A DNA stretch of 64,000 bases, taken from NCBI GenBank assembly GCA_964628455.1, contig CAZVPD010000001.1:1-64000 (forward strand), given 5' to 3'. The position numbers and the translations under genes are program-made. Shown here one piece after another: positions 63,501 to 64,000 of the stretch (positions are counted from its first letter, which is position 1; each line of letters starts with the position of its first letter). The notes under the pieces were generated by a model. That model had not been told where the DNA came from. It did no database searches and worked only from the letters and a program-made list of their open reading frames with translations. The stretch comes from JAQVWU01 sp964628455 (GTDB lineage Bacteria; Bacillota; Clostridia; Oscillospirales; CAG-272).

Positions 63501-64000
63501 TCCATCCGTATTCGTTTACGATAAGGGGTAAGGGCAGCGGCATTTATCTGTGCAATCTTATGCTTTCCTCTTCATACAACGGCGTTGACTTCGCGTCATA
63601 CCGATGTGACAGCCATTACGTCGAATATATATGGGGAGCGCCCACCTGCCGCGGGATCGTTGTCGGATCGGGCAGCGAAAACGGGGTCATACGCGACGTC
63701 CACTACACGCCGAACTGCTGGAGCGGAGAGGGCGTCGTCTGGGAGGAGAGCTATCGTTATATCATGGCTCATTCCGAACCGTTTGTCATCGGCGATTCCA
63801 AAGGACAGATCCTGTATCACAACTTTGTCTACGGCGCTTTCCGCGGGCTGTCTCTGCTCGGAGGCGCAAAAGAAGCGCATATGGTCGCACACGGCGTTGA
63901 CAGCGGCAACTTCTCGCTGTATGCCGAAGGCGGCTGCACGGCGGAACTTGTAAACACGCAGCTCGTGAACCTCAACGGCTCCGATATGAATTATATCTTT
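60557..64000 (+). CDS. Very large pectate-lyase-like surface protein, 3' end beyond the window
   Basis: An open frame of 1148 codons from ATG 60557 (GCGGAGA site) to the window edge without a stop. Domain order: signal peptide (about 1-25), jelly-roll-like domain (about 26-185; SVIMDNCDSAGGWMNG), acidic linker, transmembrane helix (about 229-251), KKKKPDLKIRK, second helix (about 265-288), a beta-rich linker (about 290-485), then two pectate lyase superfamily-type parallel beta-helix modules. The first begins with RYFGAAGDGKTDDTAAF (about 491) and the second with YNAGSGDDITAVLQVAVDSL (about 880). Both helices together form a hairpin, placing both halves outside. It probably binds or cleaves polysaccharide at the cell surface (inference). 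Confidence 0.8.
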   Translation, partial: MKKIILFVFYTFLILALISVSGFAADKSVIMDNCDSAGGWMNGPVPDTNEFTEGRGSIAFAAGGGTDSFVVYKVFGHGGINASGMNALEFDIFFSDRLLAERNSYFAVEISSSGTWDSNEIEWGDALKYADFKDGWNHIELPFKNGNYSDTEIDLSDINFMRVFMLGIYGFEESAAMVRLDNIMLTDREGSGAGIITEEAPDTASPVPDYLREDEEGFASSESETAKDKGLFSLLPAVFFFTAGVLILLYGMKKKKPDLKIRKTALFLSVGSFAAALILLVFCFPVGTGTELPVSVTKDTGISGPDPYAVLFKEVPDTSLPHVLFGETPVSGGIKVSVPGDIRYPTISIKGYDSWILEKDRKADKSILVFTADEDVRAQYSGQDILAVIYYYIGADVTVSVSYMKADGTEAEATKELRLHDAWHKAEIRLDDCVLRGSIGGGDLKFSLKTMEMLRLSSFGIRPAGEEIKKNGPALVSSAYDSRTYTVADTDVRYFGAAGDGKTDDTAAFKDAVAYAVSLGGGTVFVPEGRYAITSFLDIPTGVSLVGELEPGGSVKGSVLCAYYGKNNEDAESFIRLGQGSSFRNFAIYYPEQCFVGGKPIPYPYTIEQTGVEGVDIENVVLVNSYNGIDFGEGNDSLQTVRHLYGTPLNSGYIMNACWDIARIENIRFSPEYWLNSGFENIPDAETLKKYMLANTVGMTVQRVDWTYFADIGITGCYIGLKLASSADGAPNGHIYGLNLSGCFYGLYADSVSDIGMMITGCAITTDGGEGSAAVYCSPDFDSDLTFNSSSVASEGRYAVYNGGTGFITMFDSVIRSADTIFMRTGSYSLVNVVLDMPDKGSYKVLHEKTVQPDLDGKYIAYKETKPYSAAFADLSAPPYNAGSGDDITAVLQVAVDSLKETGGLVYIPAGSYYVSGPVTVHAGTEIRGPLDAPHFNGARTARILTDFGRDDPGGEALFTLYEGAGMRGVDIFYYNQKTSDIHPYSFTIRGKGSGIYLCNLMLSSSYNGVDFASYRCDSHYVEYIWGAPTCRGIVVGSGSENGVIRDVHYTPNCWSGEGVVWEESYRYIMAHSEPFVIGDSKGQILYHNFVYGAFRGLSLLGGAKEAHMVAHGVDSGNFSLYAEGGCTAELVNTQLVNLNGSDMNYIF

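Noticed and set aside
1..64000. CRISPR arrays, tRNA, rRNA genes or prophage
   Set aside because: No regularly spaced repeats, cloverleaf-like sequences, conserved rRNA segments or phage structural genes were recognised by reading; a covariance-model search would be decisive.

Overview
The window looks like a scaffold from an uncultured anaerobic Clostridia-type member of the Bacillota. The main evidence is a colinear housekeeping block (YybS-type membrane protein, GdpP, ribosomal protein L9, DnaB, TilS, Hpt, FtsH) in the order and style of low-GC Gram-positives, plus strong AGGAGG-type ribosome binding sites, SigA-like promoters (repeatedly TTGACA/TTGATA-N17-TATAAT), lipoprotein signal peptides and wall-anchor-like C termini. 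Two 10-N runs (7739-7748, 30175-30184) mark assembly gaps inside genes. The species cannot be named from the sequence alone; a gut or other plant-fibre habitat is an inference from the glycan genes.

Layout. 1-5.8 kb (+): a sugar-acid/glycan cluster with galactonate dehydratase (dgoD), a lipoprotein solute-binding protein, a GH29-like protein and a clan GH-A hydrolase. 5.9-8.3 kb (-): a polar amino acid ABC transporter whose binding protein appears circularly permuted. 8.5-11 kb (+): DHDPS-family aldolase, YfiH-type laccase-domain protein and a small membrane protein. 11.1-18 kb (-): a membrane-anchored DUF5722-like protein, tpiA, pgk and a GH3 glycosidase. 18.1-31.9 kb (+): the housekeeping block, continuing through a TRM11-like methyltransferase, glyA and a trigger-factor-like lipoprotein, closed by a strong terminator.

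32-64 kb is more accessory. It holds a frameshifted GNAT acetyltransferase, a methyltransferase translationally coupled to a 1219-residue GH36-like/malectin protein, a second solute-binding protein, an RNase Z-like metallo-hydrolase, a SixA-CHAD fusion, one IS5/IS1182-type transposase and a small uncharacterised protein. Then comes a long glycan-related stretch: a GH39-like hydrolase, three secreted CBM9-like proteins with sorting-signal-like tails, a sulfatase, a two-repeat anchored jelly-roll-like protein, three uroporphyrinogen decarboxylase-family proteins, a GH31 hydrolase, a third solute-binding protein, a flavoprotein, a NYN-LOTUS protein and the start of a very large pectate-lyase-like membrane protein that runs off the window.

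How the genes fit together (inference). The cell displays secreted and anchored glycan-binding proteins and lipoprotein solute-binding proteins, and pairs them with mostly signal-less, presumably cytoplasmic, hydrolases (GH3, GH29-like, GH31, GH36-like, GH39-like). None of the three sugar-type binding proteins has a permease beside it, so they presumably share transporters encoded elsewhere. No tRNA, rRNA, CRISPR array or prophage was recognised.
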